The position numbers and the translations under genes were made by a program. Positions 1-9,138 of a stretch of 64,000 bases of DNA are shown here, piece after piece; position 1 is the stretch's first letter; the number at the start of each line of letters is the position of its first letter. The stretch spans positions 3,162,001 through 3,226,000 of the forward strand of contig NZ_OX638201.1 in the NCBI RefSeq assembly GCF_951805225.1, read 5' to 3'. Source of the stretch: an uncultured Flavobacterium sp. Lineage in GTDB: Bacteria; Bacteroidota; Bacteroidia; Flavobacteriales; Flavobacteriaceae. The notes under the pieces are model-generated. The model was not told the DNA's origin and ran no database searches. It saw nothing but the letters and a program-made list of their open reading frames with translations.

Positions 1-264
1 CTCAACATGCCCCGCAAAAATGGTCATGAATGTCTGGCTGAAATAAAGGATAAAGAAGAACTTAAAAACCTTCCGATAATAATATTTTCAACCTCTCTGG
101 ATATTGACATTGTAGATTTAATGTACGAAAAAGGTGCTACTTATTACATTCGCAAACCCGGCGAATTTTCTAAGTTAAAAAAGGTTATTGGCAATGCATT
201 AGCCGTAACATCTGAAAATAATTTCAAACAACCCATCAGGGCAAATTTTATTCTTCAACCCTAA
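1..264 (+). CDS. Response regulator receiver domain, 3' part (5' end outside window)
   Basis: The reading frame is open from base 1 and ends at 264. The 87 visible residues are the C-terminal two thirds of a CheY-like receiver: the LNMPRKNGHE stretch that follows the phospho-acceptor Asp, the beta4 IIIFSTS stretch with the switch Ser/Thr, and the beta5 YIRKP with the conserved Lys-Pro. Nothing follows the receiver fold, so it is probably a single-domain regulator. It ends 12 bases before the large PAS kinase and is likely cotranscribed with it as its partner. The phosphorylated Asp lies outside the window. Confidence 0.88.
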   Translation, partial: LNMPRKNGHECLAEIKDKEELKNLPIIIFSTSLDIDIVDLMYEKGATYYIRKPGEFSKLKKVIGNALAVTSENNFKQPIRANFILQP

Positions 265-276
265 ATAGTTTTTGGA

Positions 277-3200
277 ATGAAACCCGCAAATAAGGAGCAT
301 TATTTTCTGGCCGATGGTGGAGAAATGGGAGAATTATTACGTTCTAAAGATTGGAGTAAAACCTCTTTAGGAAATCCCGAAACCTGGCCACAAAGTCTGT
401 GTACAATGGTTTCCGTAATGCTCAATAATCCGTTTGGGATGTATATTGCCTGGGGAAATGATTACACACAACTTTATAATGATGGTTTTCGCCCTATTCT
501 GGGTTTAACAAAACATCCCGAAGCTTTAGGAATAAGTTCAAAAGAAACTTTCGCTGAAATCTGGGATACTATTGGTCCGATGTTTGGCGAGGTTATGACC
601 GGAAAAGCGCTTAGTTCTCCTGATTTTATGGTGGTTTTAAACCGAAACGGATTTGATGAAGAATGTTATTTTGATTTCTCCTATAGTCCAATTAAAAAAG
701 AAGACGGAACAATTGGCGGTGTTTTAGTAACCGTAATTGAAACTACCGAAAAGAAAAAAGCAACCAAAGCATTACAGGAAAGTAATATAAGATTTATAAA
801 TAATATCATGCAGGCGCCTGTCGCAATGTGTGTTTTTAGAGGTAAAAATCATACTGTAGAAATTGCCAATGCGCAAATGATTCAGTTATGGGGAACGGAA
901 TATGAAAAGGTAATTAACAAACCTATTTTTGAAGCCTTGCCCGAAGCTCAAAATCAGGATCTCGAAGTTTTACTGGACAATGTATATCAAACCGGTGAAA
1001 AATTTGTTGCGAATGAACTTCCAATTCTATTGCCACGAAACGGAAAAGTCGAAACTACTTATATCAATTTTGTTTATCAGGCGCTAAAAGAAACTGACGG
1101 AACTATATCTGGTGTTTTTGCTATAGCGATCGAAGTAACTCCACAAGTTTTAGCACGCTCGAAAGTCGAAGAAAGTGAACAAAAAATAAGACAACTTGTC
1201 GAGAATGCCCCTTTTCCTATCGCCGTTTATGTTGGTAAAGAAATGATTGTAGAATTGGCAAACGATTCTATTATTAAATTATGGGGAAAAGGCAGCGATG
1301 TCATCGGAAAATCATTTAAAGATGTTCTTCCTGAATTGGACAATCAATTGGTATTTGAACAAATTAATGCCGTTCTGGAAACGGGAGAATCGTTTCATAC
1401 AAAAAATACTCCGCTTGATCTTACCATTGATGGAGAACCACTTACCTATTATTTCAACTACAGTTTAACACCTTTATTCGATATAAATGGAGATGTTTAT
1501 GCCGTAATGAATACTGGAGTTGACCTGACTGATTTGAACGTAGCGAAGAAAAAAATTGAAGAAGCAGACAAACGTTTCAGAAATACGGTAAAACAAGCTC
1601 CTGTTGGGATTACGATTTTACGCGGTTCCAATTTTATGGTCGAAACAGCCAATGAAGCTTATCTAAAATTAGTCGACAGACAAGAAGCTGATTTTGTTGG
1701 AAGACCTTTATTTGATTCTTTGCCGGAAGTTGAAGAATCTGTGAGTTCACTCTTAAATGGTGTTTTGACAACCGGAATTCCTTTTCATGGAAATGAAGTT
1801 CCGATTCCGCTAAAACGTTATGGAAAACTGAGTATCTCCTATTTTGATTTTCTTTATCATCCGTTAAAAGAAGAAGACGGAAAAATTTCAGGAATTATTG
1901 TAACCGTTACCGAAGTCAGCGAGAAAGTTGAGGTTCGGAAAAAAATAGAACAAAACGAAGAAAGACTTCAAATTATAGTAGAAGCCAGCGAACTAGGAAC
2001 TTGGGAACTGAATGTAAAAACCAGAGAACCTAAATATTCTAAAAGATATCTGGAAATCGTTGGCGGTTATACCGATAATGTAGAATTATCGCACGAACAA
2101 TTGCTAAAACATCTTCATCCGGATGATATGCATATTCGAAATAAAGCTTTTAAAGAAGCGCTGACTTCAGGATATTTGAATTATGAAGCCCGAATGATCT
2201 GGAATGATCAATCGATTCACTGGATGGAAGGCAAAGGAAAAGTTTTCTATGATGATAAAAACAATCCTGAGAAATTAATAGGTACAATAAGAGATATTAC
2301 TGATGAAAAAAATCATCAGCAAGAGCTCGAAGAAAGCGAAAAAAGATTCCGAAATCTCGTAATGCAATCTCCTGTACCAAAAGCAATTTTGAAAGGAGGC
2401 AATATGAAAATCGAAATTGCCAATATTGCGCTTCTTAAAAATATCTGGAAAAAAGAAGAAAGCGATGTTCAGGACAAAAACTTATTTGACATTTTCCCTG
2501 AACTCGAACAACAAAAATATGGTCAACTTTTAAGCAAAGTTTACAAAACCGGAGAAGTTCATTCGGAGTCAGAATCTCTCTTGTATATTAATGGTAAAAA
2601 TGGAAGACATCAATTGTATATTGATTTTGAATATGCTCCATTACTTGAAGCAGACGGTAGTATTTCGGGAATAAAAATGACTTTGATAGATGTAACCGAA
2701 AAAGTTGAAGCGCGTAAAAAAATCGAAGAAAGTGAAAAAAGATTCCGTTCGTTAACCGAGAGTATTCCGCAATTAATTTGGGAAACCGATGAAAAAGGAA
2801 ATGCCTTATTTGCATCTGGAAAATGGTTTGAATATACTGGAATAAAACCCGCTGGCGAAGCCGAATGGAAAGCCATGATTCATCCTGACGATTATGCCGA
2901 AAATGTTAGAATATGGAGTCATAGTTTAGAAACCGGAGACATTTACAGATGTGATGTTCGCGTAAGACGAAAAGATGGAAACTACAGATGGCACGCCGTG
3001 ATTGGTGAACCTGTTTTTAATAAAGAAAACAAAATCATAAAATGGGTTGGTGCTTTTACGGATATTCATACTGAAAAAGCATTTACACACGAACTTGAGC
3101 AACAAGTAACTGTAAGAACTAAGGAATTAAGCCTAATAAATGAATCGCTTAGAAAAAGTGAAGAACGTTATCATTTAATGGTCGAAGAAGTACAGGATTA

Positions 3201-4296
3201 TTCTATTTTATATCTAAATCATGAAGGTATAATTGAAAACTGGAATGTTGGTGCCGAGAAAATCAAAGGTTATAAAGCAGAAGATATTATAGGAAAATAT
3301 TTCTCTATTTTTTATACCGAAGAAGATCGTACAAGTAATCTTCCGCAAAAGCTTCTGAATCTTGCAATCGAAAAAGGAAAAGCAACTCAGGAAGGTTGGC
3401 GCGTTCGCAAAGACGGAACTTATTTTTGGGCAAGCGTTGTGATTACAGCAATTCACAACAAGAAAAATCAGGTTATAGGATTTTCTAAAGTAACGCATGA
3501 TCTTACCGAAAAAAAGAGAGCCAGCGACAAATTAAAACAAAACGGATTAGAACTCGAACAAAAAAATACAGAACTGGAGCAAATGAACAAAGAGCTTCAG
3601 TCTTTTGCCTATATCTCAAGTCATGATTTGCAGGAACCTTTAAGGAAAATACAAACTTTTGCAACTCAGATCATGGAAAAAGAATTGGACAATTTATCTG
3701 AAACCGGCAAAGATAAATTCCTCCGAATGCAAAATGCAGCGCAACGAATGCAAACTTTAATTAATGATTTGCTATCATATTCCAGAACGAATATTCAGGA
3801 ACGCGTATTTGAAAAAACCGATTTGGCTAAAATTATTGATGAGGTAAAAGACGATTTAAAAGAAGAACTCGAACAACAAGACGCAATTATTGAAGTCGAA
3901 AATACATGCAATGCAGATGTAATTCCGTTTCAGTTTAGACAATTATTGTACAATTTGGTGAGTAATTCTCTTAAGTTTTCTAAACTCGAAACTCGTACTT
4001 TTATAAAAGTAAACTGCGAAATTGTCAATGGATCAACTTTAGATCATGAAAAACTAAATGCCGAAACGAATTATTGTCACATAAGAATTACGGATAACGG
4101 AATTGGTTTTGAGCAACAATATAGTTCCAAAATATTTGAAGTTTTCCAGCGTCTGCACGGTAAACTAGAATATACCGGAACGGGAATTGGTCTTGCAATC
4201 GTAAAAAAAATCGTAGACAATCATAACGGAATTATCACCGCAACGGGCGAACAAAATATTGGAGCCACATTTGATATTTATATTCCGGTGAAATAA
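277..4296 (+). CDS. Cytoplasmic multi-PAS sensor histidine kinase (1339 aa)
   Basis: No signal peptide or membrane segment is visible, so the kinase is probably soluble. About eight PAS/PAC modules follow one another: roughly residues 1-160, 170-295, 305-425, 435-560, 565-690, 695-820, 830-950 and 970-1100. Several share the same phrases (QAPV... at the start, EEDG.ISG..VTV.. at the end), which suggests internal duplication. The catalytic core is C-terminal: a HisKA box with SSHDLQEPLRK (His1116), an N-box near 1217 (LLYNLVSNSLKFS), a G1 box near 1270 (DNGIGF) and a G2 box near 1300 (GTGIGLAIVKK). There is no C-terminal receiver, so it is not a hybrid kinase. The receiver gene 12 bases upstream is the likely partner. 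The signal sensed is unknown. Confidence 0.93.
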   Translation: MKPANKEHYFLADGGEMGELLRSKDWSKTSLGNPETWPQSLCTMVSVMLNNPFGMYIAWGNDYTQLYNDGFRPILGLTKHPEALGISSKETFAEIWDTIGPMFGEVMTGKALSSPDFMVVLNRNGFDEECYFDFSYSPIKKEDGTIGGVLVTVIETTEKKKATKALQESNIRFINNIMQAPVAMCVFRGKNHTVEIANAQMIQLWGTEYEKVINKPIFEALPEAQNQDLEVLLDNVYQTGEKFVANELPILLPRNGKVETTYINFVYQALKETDGTISGVFAIAIEVTPQVLARSKVEESEQKIRQLVENAPFPIAVYVGKEMIVELANDSIIKLWGKGSDVIGKSFKDVLPELDNQLVFEQINAVLETGESFHTKNTPLDLTIDGEPLTYYFNYSLTPLFDINGDVYAVMNTGVDLTDLNVAKKKIEEADKRFRNTVKQAPVGITILRGSNFMVETANEAYLKLVDRQEADFVGRPLFDSLPEVEESVSSLLNGVLTTGIPFHGNEVPIPLKRYGKLSISYFDFLYHPLKEEDGKISGIIVTVTEVSEKVEVRKKIEQNEERLQIIVEASELGTWELNVKTREPKYSKRYLEIVGGYTDNVELSHEQLLKHLHPDDMHIRNKAFKEALTSGYLNYEARMIWNDQSIHWMEGKGKVFYDDKNNPEKLIGTIRDITDEKNHQQELEESEKRFRNLVMQSPVPKAILKGGNMKIEIANIALLKNIWKKEESDVQDKNLFDIFPELEQQKYGQLLSKVYKTGEVHSESESLLYINGKNGRHQLYIDFEYAPLLEADGSISGIKMTLIDVTEKVEARKKIEESEKRFRSLTESIPQLIWETDEKGNALFASGKWFEYTGIKPAGEAEWKAMIHPDDYAENVRIWSHSLETGDIYRCDVRVRRKDGNYRWHAVIGEPVFNKENKIIKWVGAFTDIHTEKAFTHELEQQVTVRTKELSLINESLRKSEERYHLMVEEVQDYSILYLNHEGIIENWNVGAEKIKGYKAEDIIGKYFSIFYTEEDRTSNLPQKLLNLAIEKGKATQEGWRVRKDGTYFWASVVITAIHNKKNQVIGFSKVTHDLTEKKRASDKLKQNGLELEQKNTELEQMNKELQSFAYISSHDLQEPLRKIQTFATQIMEKELDNLSETGKDKFLRMQNAAQRMQTLINDLLSYSRTNIQERVFEKTDLAKIIDEVKDDLKEELEQQDAIIEVENTCNADVIPFQFRQLLYNLVSNSLKFSKLETRTFIKVNCEIVNGSTLDHEKLNAETNYCHIRITDNGIGFEQQYSSKIFEVFQRLHGKLEYTGTGIGLAIVKKIVDNHNGIITATGEQNIGATFDIYIPVK

Positions 4297-4315
4297 TTAT
4301 AGAAACAAAATCCAT

Positions 4316-4354
4316 AAAAAAAGGGAAATAACTTTAAAGTTATTTCCCTTTTTT
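4316..4354. terminator. Bidirectional intrinsic terminator
   Basis: A perfect inverted repeat (GGGAAATAACTTT with AAAGTTATTTCCC) is flanked by an A-run and a T-run. It lies between the convergent multi-PAS kinase gene and the minus-strand lipoprotein gene and can serve both. Confidence 0.85.
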
Positions 4355-4374
4355 GTTTTCCTGATGTAGACTAA

Positions 4375-4791
4375 TTATCTAGTGTAAACTGTAATTATAC
4401 CAGTTGTTTTGTCTTTTATCTTCAACTCTTTATTCGTTAGATTCATGATATCAGCAGTAGAACTTACATTACCTACTGAAATAGTTAAATCATTATGAGA
4501 TCTTGCGTAAGTTCCTGTAGTTTCAGTTAAGGCACAATCAGAACCTTTATAATCTCCAATAACTGCTGCGTTACTCAATCTTAAGTCTAAATAATCTCTT
4601 TGACATCCAGCTGCATTTTGTGGAGCATCAATTAAAACTTCTTTTCCGTCAACAATTGTTCCTGTTTGGCTTAAATTGTATTTCCCTTGAATTGGGATTA
4701 TTGTTTCTCCTTCGTTATCATCGCTGCTGCACGATACTGTAAATAATCCAATACTCAATAATAGTCCTAGTAATATACGTTTAGTTTTCAT
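4375..4791 (-). CDS. Small lipoprotein with lipocalin-like C-terminal domain
   Basis: The 138-residue protein starts with a lipoprotein signal (MKTKRILLGLLLSIGLFTVSC, lipobox Cys near residue 21), followed by the acidic SSDDNEGE stretch typical of exported Bacteroidota lipoproteins. The rest (QGKYNLSQTGTIVDGKEV..., ending IKDKTTGIITVYTR) is beta-rich and resembles lipocalin-like families of Flavobacteriaceae. Two Cys residues (AAGC, GSDC) could form a disulfide. The specific function is unknown. It is monocistronic, with the terminator at 4316-4354 downstream. Confidence 0.75.
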   Translation of the reverse strand: MKTKRILLGLLLSIGLFTVSCSSDDNEGETIIPIQGKYNLSQTGTIVDGKEVLIDAPQNAAGCQRDYLDLRLSNAAVIGDYKGSDCALTETTGTYARSHNDLTISVGNVSSTADIMNLTNKELKIKDKTTGIITVYTR

Positions 4792-4950
4792 GTTTGATTT
4801 CTTTTAAAAATTAATTATTTGTATATGGCTAAATTATATCCAACATCGATGAAAGATGTTATATAATATTCGCTATCATTTACATAATTATTTTATTTAT
4901 CAATGTAATTTCTTACCTAAACATAAAAATCGAAACAAAAAAGAACAATA

Positions 4951-6000
4951 TTACTTACATGGTTTACCTTTTAGGTATTTATTGTATATATAATGAGAAA
5001 CTGGCCTAAGCGGTCTGTTGTATTCAGGATGTCTTCCATGATCATTGAAAAAGTCAATTCCTCCATCTGGTGTTTTGGTATACCAAATAAAAGCTTCACC
5101 ATCTTTCCTAAAACAATTGGTCGTATCGCAAGCTGTTAATTTTCTAAAATCTAAAAGCTCCTCATCTAGCGGAATTATTTCGTTTAAATTCCTTTCATCT
5201 TTAGAAGAACAATCTACCACTTCATAATGATCTCCTGTCCATTGCATACAATCATTCTTAAAAAAAGCGAAATAAATTACTGTACTTATTAATCCAAAGA
5301 TTAGTAACGTGGCAATTGCTGTATTCTTTAATTTATGTAACAAATAGGAAATCGTTTTCTCAATCCTTTCAGTTGGTTTTATTCCTACAGGTTTTGAAAC
5401 TATAGTCAGAACCTCAACTTGTTCCAAATCTTTAATTCCCTCCTCTTTACCTAAATCTGGCTTTATATCTGCAAAACCTTTTATTTGGTTTTCTTCCTTT
5501 ATATTATCATTCGAAATTGTTTCATCAGAATTGATCGTTTCATTCTTATCATTTTCCTCCTTTATAACTATATCTTCTTCTTTCACATTAGATGATTCTG
5601 GAATTATAGAATCTTCAGGATGTTTTAAATAACTAATAATTCCTTTTTCTCTAAATTTTCTGAAAGGTCTGTGCTGAAAATCAACCAAAATTGCGGTTAA
5701 ATCAACTGCTTCTCTACTCGCTAAATCTGTTTGTCTTTTTAAAAAAGTTCCAATAGGTCTAAATCTATCTGTGCTATCTCTGAATAAAGTTCTTGTGATA
5801 GCATTAAACTCACATCCAAAAAAAGAATTGAAAACCCGCTTATCATCTTCACTCAATTCTCCTTCAAATTTTTGCCAACAAAAATCTCTCAAATAAGCTT
5901 GGCCAAGTGAGGTCAAACTATCAGAAAGTGGATTATTTATGTCCTTTTCATATTTAGCTCTGATAGCTTCTTTGTAATCTTCAATAGTAAAGTTTGGCAT
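4951..6000 (-). CDS. Membrane protein of the peptide/TPR-kinase cassette, copy A (349 aa)
   Basis: I do not recognise a named family. The layout is: an N-terminal cytoplasmic-type domain (about 1-125) with the phrases DRFRPIGTF and VDFQHRPFRKF; a Glu/Asp/Lys-rich linker (about 125-220); one membrane helix (about 227-247); and a roughly 100-residue C-terminal domain with five Cys residues, starting CMQWTGDHYE and containing DGGIDFFNDHGRHPEYNRPLRP. Similar GDHYE/HP.Y domains recur in Flavobacteriaceae hypothetical proteins, as I recall. The N-terminal half is clearly paralogous to the gene at 15551-16219. It is transcribed divergently from the peptide/kinase genes and shares their long regulatory interval. 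Role inferred: membrane accessory or regulator of that system. Confidence 0.7.
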   Translation of the reverse strand: MPNFTIEDYKEAIRAKYEKDINNPLSDSLTSLGQAYLRDFCWQKFEGELSEDDKRVFNSFFGCEFNAITRTLFRDSTDRFRPIGTFLKRQTDLASREAVDLTAILVDFQHRPFRKFREKGIISYLKHPEDSIIPESSNVKEEDIVIKEENDKNETINSDETISNDNIKEENQIKGFADIKPDLGKEEGIKDLEQVEVLTIVSKPVGIKPTERIEKTISYLLHKLKNTAIATLLIFGLISTVIYFAFFKNDCMQWTGDHYEVVDCSSKDERNLNEIIPLDEELLDFRKLTACDTTNCFRKDGEAFIWYTKTPDGGIDFFNDHGRHPEYNRPLRPVSHYIYNKYLKGKPCK

Positions 6001-6100
6001 AGGCTTTAGGAATTTTTAGGAATTTCTAAGAATCTTCAGGAAGGCTTCAACATTGTAGGAATTCCCAGAATTCCTTATCAACACAGCGGTATAAGCGTTG

Positions 6101-6339
6101 TTCCTTTGTCTCAGAAATTAGTTCATGTTTGATATCGCGATTCAAACAAAAATACAAAACTAGTTCAATTAAAAGTACGGAAATCCGTAAGACGAAATTT
6201 ATCCGGGAAGTATAAATATTACTCTTACTGATCTAAGTGCTCCACTTCCCAAAGCAATTTGGTGTATTGCCCGAACAAAGTTCAGAACCTTTTTGAACGG
6301 CAATGCCCTTTAGTAAAAATCATTAAAAAACACAAAAAA
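6101..6339 (+). promoter_or_regulatory. Conserved leader/regulatory region of cassette A
   Basis: The same arrangement occurs at 16323-16550 and 16951-17175. A possible -7 box TTCCTTTG is at 6101-6108. Direct repeats TTAGTTCA and CTAGTTCA flank a 21-base dyad at 6127-6147 (arms GTTTGA/TCAAAC). Interleaved complementary segments follow: GTAAGA 6187-6192, GGGAAGT 6205-6211, TCTTAC 6223-6228 and ACTTCCC 6244-6250. Near 6268-6305 ATTGCC pairs with GGCAAT around a GTTC/GAAC inner stem. If transcription starts just after the -7 box, this is a structured 5' leader of about 220 bases. Otherwise the motifs are DNA operators. Confidence 0.6.
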
Positions 6340-6537
6340 ATGAAAAATTTATTTACAATGGGAGCGTGCGCGCTATTGTGTACAACATTATTTTCTTGTA
6401 CAGCAGACGAATTAGAAACTGGAAACAAAGACAAAGCTAAAACCGAAGTCAAAAAAGCTTATATGACAGAACCGATTACTCCTCCGGGACCTGGTGATGA
6501 TCCAATCATTGTTCCACCACCACCAAAAAAACCATAA
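6340..6537 (+). CDS. Exported Pro/Gly/Asp-rich lipoprotein-like peptide, cassette A (65 aa)
   Basis: I chose the ATG at 6340 because it starts a clear lipoprotein signal (MKNLFTMGACALLCTTLFSC, Cys20) and aligns with the copy at 17176. The frame is open upstream to 6259, but without signal-like sequence. The mature part is short: TADE, a Lys-rich middle, then GPGDDPIIVPPPPKKP at the C-terminus. The shared features with copy B are FSCT, DE, the Lys-rich middle, GPGD and the final Pro-rich tail. It sits directly upstream of the TPR histidine kinase (52 bases) and behind the conserved leader. Inferred role: secreted or envelope ligand of the kinase. No function is established from sequence alone. 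Confidence 0.7.
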   Translation: MKNLFTMGACALLCTTLFSCTADELETGNKDKAKTEVKKAYMTEPITPPGPGDDPIIVPPPPKKP

Positions 6538-6572
6538 ATTAAAGAAGGTGGTTTATAATTAATTCATAAATT

Positions 6573-6611
6573 CGGGGAAAGTAACTTTTATGCTACGATC
6601 CCCGTTTTTTT
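6573..6611 (+). terminator. Terminator-like hairpin containing the kinase start codon (A)
   Basis: CGGGGA (6573-6578) pairs with TCCCCG (6599-6604), with an inner GTA/TAC stem, and is followed by T7 (6605-6611). The ATG of the kinase (6590) lies in the loop region, and the 3' arm and T-run encode its first residues. The same structure is present at 17412-17451. It is a candidate attenuator between the peptide and kinase genes. Confidence 0.65.
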
Positions 6612-8299
6612 GTTTCATCATTTTTCTAATTATCCTTTCTTGTAAAGACAAAACGAAAGTAATCGTCAACGTTGATGCTGCAAGAGAAAAAGCATTTGAA
6701 ATAAGAGAGAAAGGATTATTAAACCTCAACGAAAAGAACTTTAATAGTGCTTTTTACAACTTCAATAAATCTAAAATACTATATGAAAATTTAAAAGATA
6801 GTGCCAACATTGCCTATAGTTTAATTCAAATGGCCTGGATACAGCAAATAAATGGTGACTATTATGGCAGCAAAGAGACATTAACCGAAGCATTGCCTTA
6901 TATTAAAAAGAAAGATGTTTATAGCGCTTCTATTAATAATTTCTTCGGAATTGCCGACAAAGAACTCTCCTTATATAATGATGCTATTTCGTATTACAAG
7001 GAATCTATAAAAGAACTGGACAATGAAGCTTCAAAACAATCTCCTTTAAATAACATTGCTGCTGTTTATATTGAGAAAAAAAAATATGATGCCGCAATTC
7101 AAATTTTAGAATCTTTACTTAGCCAAAATAATTTCCAAACAAAAGAAGCGCTTATAAAGAAATACCGAATACTAGATAATCTTGGTTATGCGTACTTCAA
7201 AAAAGGCTTATTAGATAAAGGTCTTTCCTTAATGGAAGAAAGTCTTAAGATGAGAAATCGAGACAATGATACCTATGGTTCTATACAAAGTAATCTTCAT
7301 TTAGCCGAATACTATAGCAAAATTAATCCCCAAAAATCAAATCAACATGCGCTAAATGCATATCAATCAGCTACAACATCTAATAGTATTGATGAAAGAT
7401 TAAAAGCCCTTTCTTTTTTAATTTCTAATGATTCTGACATCGATAATACCAAATATGCTCAAAAGTTTGTTTTCTTAAATGATAGTATTATTAAAATCCG
7501 AAACAACTTTAAAAACAAGTTTGCGAAGATTAAATACGATTCCAAAAAAGAAAAAGACGAAAATCAGAAATTACGTTTAGAGAAAGTAGAGAATCAATTA
7601 GCACTTCAAAAAGCCAAATACCAAAGAACCTTTTCTATTCTTGGAGTTATTATTCTTTTCACCGTATTAATTTATGGAAGAAAGTATTATCGAAATAAAA
7701 ACAGAATCGGAAAAATAAAAGCTACTTATGAGACGGAAACCAGAATTGCCAAAGACATACATGATGAATTGGCTAATGATGTTTTTCATGTCATGACTTT
7801 TACTCAAACGCAATCTTTAGCCGATATAACTATAAAAGAATCTCTAATTCACAAATTAGACAATATTTATTCCCGCGTCCGCAGAATTTCGCAAGAAAAT
7901 AGTACAATTGATATTACATCAAATTACGCTGTAAACTTAAAAGAAATGCTTTCGACTTATAATAGTCCTGAAGCAAACGTAATCATCAATAATATTGAAA
8001 AAGTAAATTGGGAATTAGTAGATAACTTCAAAAAAGTTACAATTCATAGAATTCTAAAAGAATTAATGGTGAATATGAAAAAGCATAGTAACGCATCATT
8101 GGTTGTTGTAAAATTTGAAAGCAACGGAAAAACAGTTTTTATTGATTATACAGATAACGGAAAAGGCTGTGAAAAAGAACAAATTATTAAAAATGGTTTG
8201 CAAAATATGGAAAACCGTATTCTGGCCATAAAAGGAACTATTACTTTTGATACAGAACCAGATAAAGGGTTTAAAGTAAAAATAACGCTGCCTAAATAA
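6590..8299 (+). CDS. TPR-containing membrane sensor histidine kinase, cassette A (569 aa)
   Basis: It has an N-terminal signal/lipobox (about 1-19, LIILSC), TPR-like helical repeats at about 25-300 expected to lie outside the cytoplasmic membrane, a charged coiled segment (about 300-344), one membrane helix (about 347-366), and a cytoplasmic kinase core. The H-box is IAKDIHDELANDV with His391, of the HisKA_3/NarX-like kind. The ATPase has an N-box RILKELMVNMKKHSNA, G1 DNGKG and G2 GLQNMENRI. It has the same length and layout as the kinase at 17430. The response regulator starts 6 bases downstream. Inferred role: phosphorylates that regulator in response to an envelope ligand, possibly the peptide encoded just upstream. 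Confidence 0.88.
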   Translation: MLRSPFFCFIIFLIILSCKDKTKVIVNVDAAREKAFEIREKGLLNLNEKNFNSAFYNFNKSKILYENLKDSANIAYSLIQMAWIQQINGDYYGSKETLTEALPYIKKKDVYSASINNFFGIADKELSLYNDAISYYKESIKELDNEASKQSPLNNIAAVYIEKKKYDAAIQILESLLSQNNFQTKEALIKKYRILDNLGYAYFKKGLLDKGLSLMEESLKMRNRDNDTYGSIQSNLHLAEYYSKINPQKSNQHALNAYQSATTSNSIDERLKALSFLISNDSDIDNTKYAQKFVFLNDSIIKIRNNFKNKFAKIKYDSKKEKDENQKLRLEKVENQLALQKAKYQRTFSILGVIILFTVLIYGRKYYRNKNRIGKIKATYETETRIAKDIHDELANDVFHVMTFTQTQSLADITIKESLIHKLDNIYSRVRRISQENSTIDITSNYAVNLKEMLSTYNSPEANVIINNIEKVNWELVDNFKKVTIHRILKELMVNMKKHSNASLVVVKFESNGKTVFIDYTDNGKGCEKEQIIKNGLQNMENRILAIKGTITFDTEPDKGFKVKITLPK

Positions 8300-8305
8300 A
8301 AGCCT

Positions 8306-8974
8306 ATGTTTAAAAAAGTAATAATTGCCGAAGACCTGGAAGATATAAATTTAGGAATCGAGCAAACCTTAAAAGATTTAGATATTGTAAATTTTCAACA
8401 TGCAAAATATTGTGATGATGCCTTTTTAAAAATCCGAAAAGCTATTCTGGATAATGAACCGTATGACTTATTAATCAGTGACCTTTCGTTTAAAAAAGAC
8501 CATCGTGATGTAAAAATTTCGTGTGGTGATGAACTTATCGAAAAAGTTCGTGAATTACAGCCTGATATTAAAATCATCGCTTATTCTGTTGAAGATAAAA
8601 GCTTTCGAATTAAATCTCTTTTTGATAATTCAGATGTTAACGGTTTTGTATTAAAAGGTCGAAATAGCATTGAAGATTTAAAAAAAGCAATTCATCTTAT
8701 TTCTACTTCAGATCAAAGATTCATTTCGCATGAAGTTGCTTCTGCGCTTCAGGAAAAAAACAATTTCGAAATAGACGATTTAGACATTGAAATTTTAAAA
8801 TATTTATCATCAGGAACTCCACAAGATGAGATTATAAAAATCTTTAAAGACTCAGGTAAAAAACCCAACAGCAAAAGTGCTATGGAAAAAAGACTTTCGA
8901 GACTAAAAGATTTTTTCAAAGCCAATAATACCGTTCATTTGGTTTCTATTACTAAAGATATGGGCATTATTTAA
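8306..8974 (+). CDS. Response regulator with LuxR-like C-terminal HTH, cassette A
   Basis: This 222-residue protein has an N-terminal receiver: acidic pocket E9/D10, phospho-acceptor Asp59 in DLLISDLSF, and a later GFVLKG with the conserved Lys. The C-terminal region (about 155-222: DDLDIEILKYLSSGTPQDEIIKIF...SKSAMEKRLSRLKDFF) resembles the helix-turn-helix of NarL/LuxR-type regulators but diverges from the classic form. It starts 6 bases after the TPR kinase stop. Cassette B has no equivalent, so this regulator may serve both kinases. Candidate targets are the TTAGTTCA repeats in the cassette leaders (inference). Confidence 0.85.
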   Translation: MFKKVIIAEDLEDINLGIEQTLKDLDIVNFQHAKYCDDAFLKIRKAILDNEPYDLLISDLSFKKDHRDVKISCGDELIEKVRELQPDIKIIAYSVEDKSFRIKSLFDNSDVNGFVLKGRNSIEDLKKAIHLISTSDQRFISHEVASALQEKNNFEIDDLDIEILKYLSSGTPQDEIIKIFKDSGKKPNSKSAMEKRLSRLKDFFKANNTVHLVSITKDMGII

Positions 8975-9003
8975 TCTTATTATAATGTTGTTTTTTAAAT
9001 TAT

Positions 9004-9027
9004 AAAGCTCCTTCGGGGGCTTTTTTT
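9004..9027 (+). terminator. Intrinsic terminator after cassette A
   Basis: AAAGCTCC and GGGGCTTT form a stem with a TTCG tetraloop, followed by a T-run. It ends the peptide/kinase/regulator transcript. Confidence 0.85.
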
Positions 9028-9091
9028 ATTGCTGAAATATAAATATTTATTGGATTATGGATTTCCGTAAAATACTGGTTATGATTGGTTT

Positions 9092-9099
9092 TACTTTTG
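9092..9099 (+). promoter_or_regulatory. -7 promoter box TAcTTTTG
   Basis: It matches the Bacteroidota TAnnTTTG -7 element and lies 39 bases before the ATG of the HsdR_N-type gene. No convincing -33 TTTG was found at the usual spacing. Confidence 0.45.
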
Positions 9100-9138
9100 A
9101 AATATCAAAAACTAAAATACTAACTATAAATAGATATT

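Noticed and set aside
6259..6339. N-terminal extension of the cassette A peptide ORF
   Set aside because: The first 27 codons lack a signal, read through the conserved leader hairpin, and are absent from copy B. The ATG at 6340 gives a proper lipoprotein signal.
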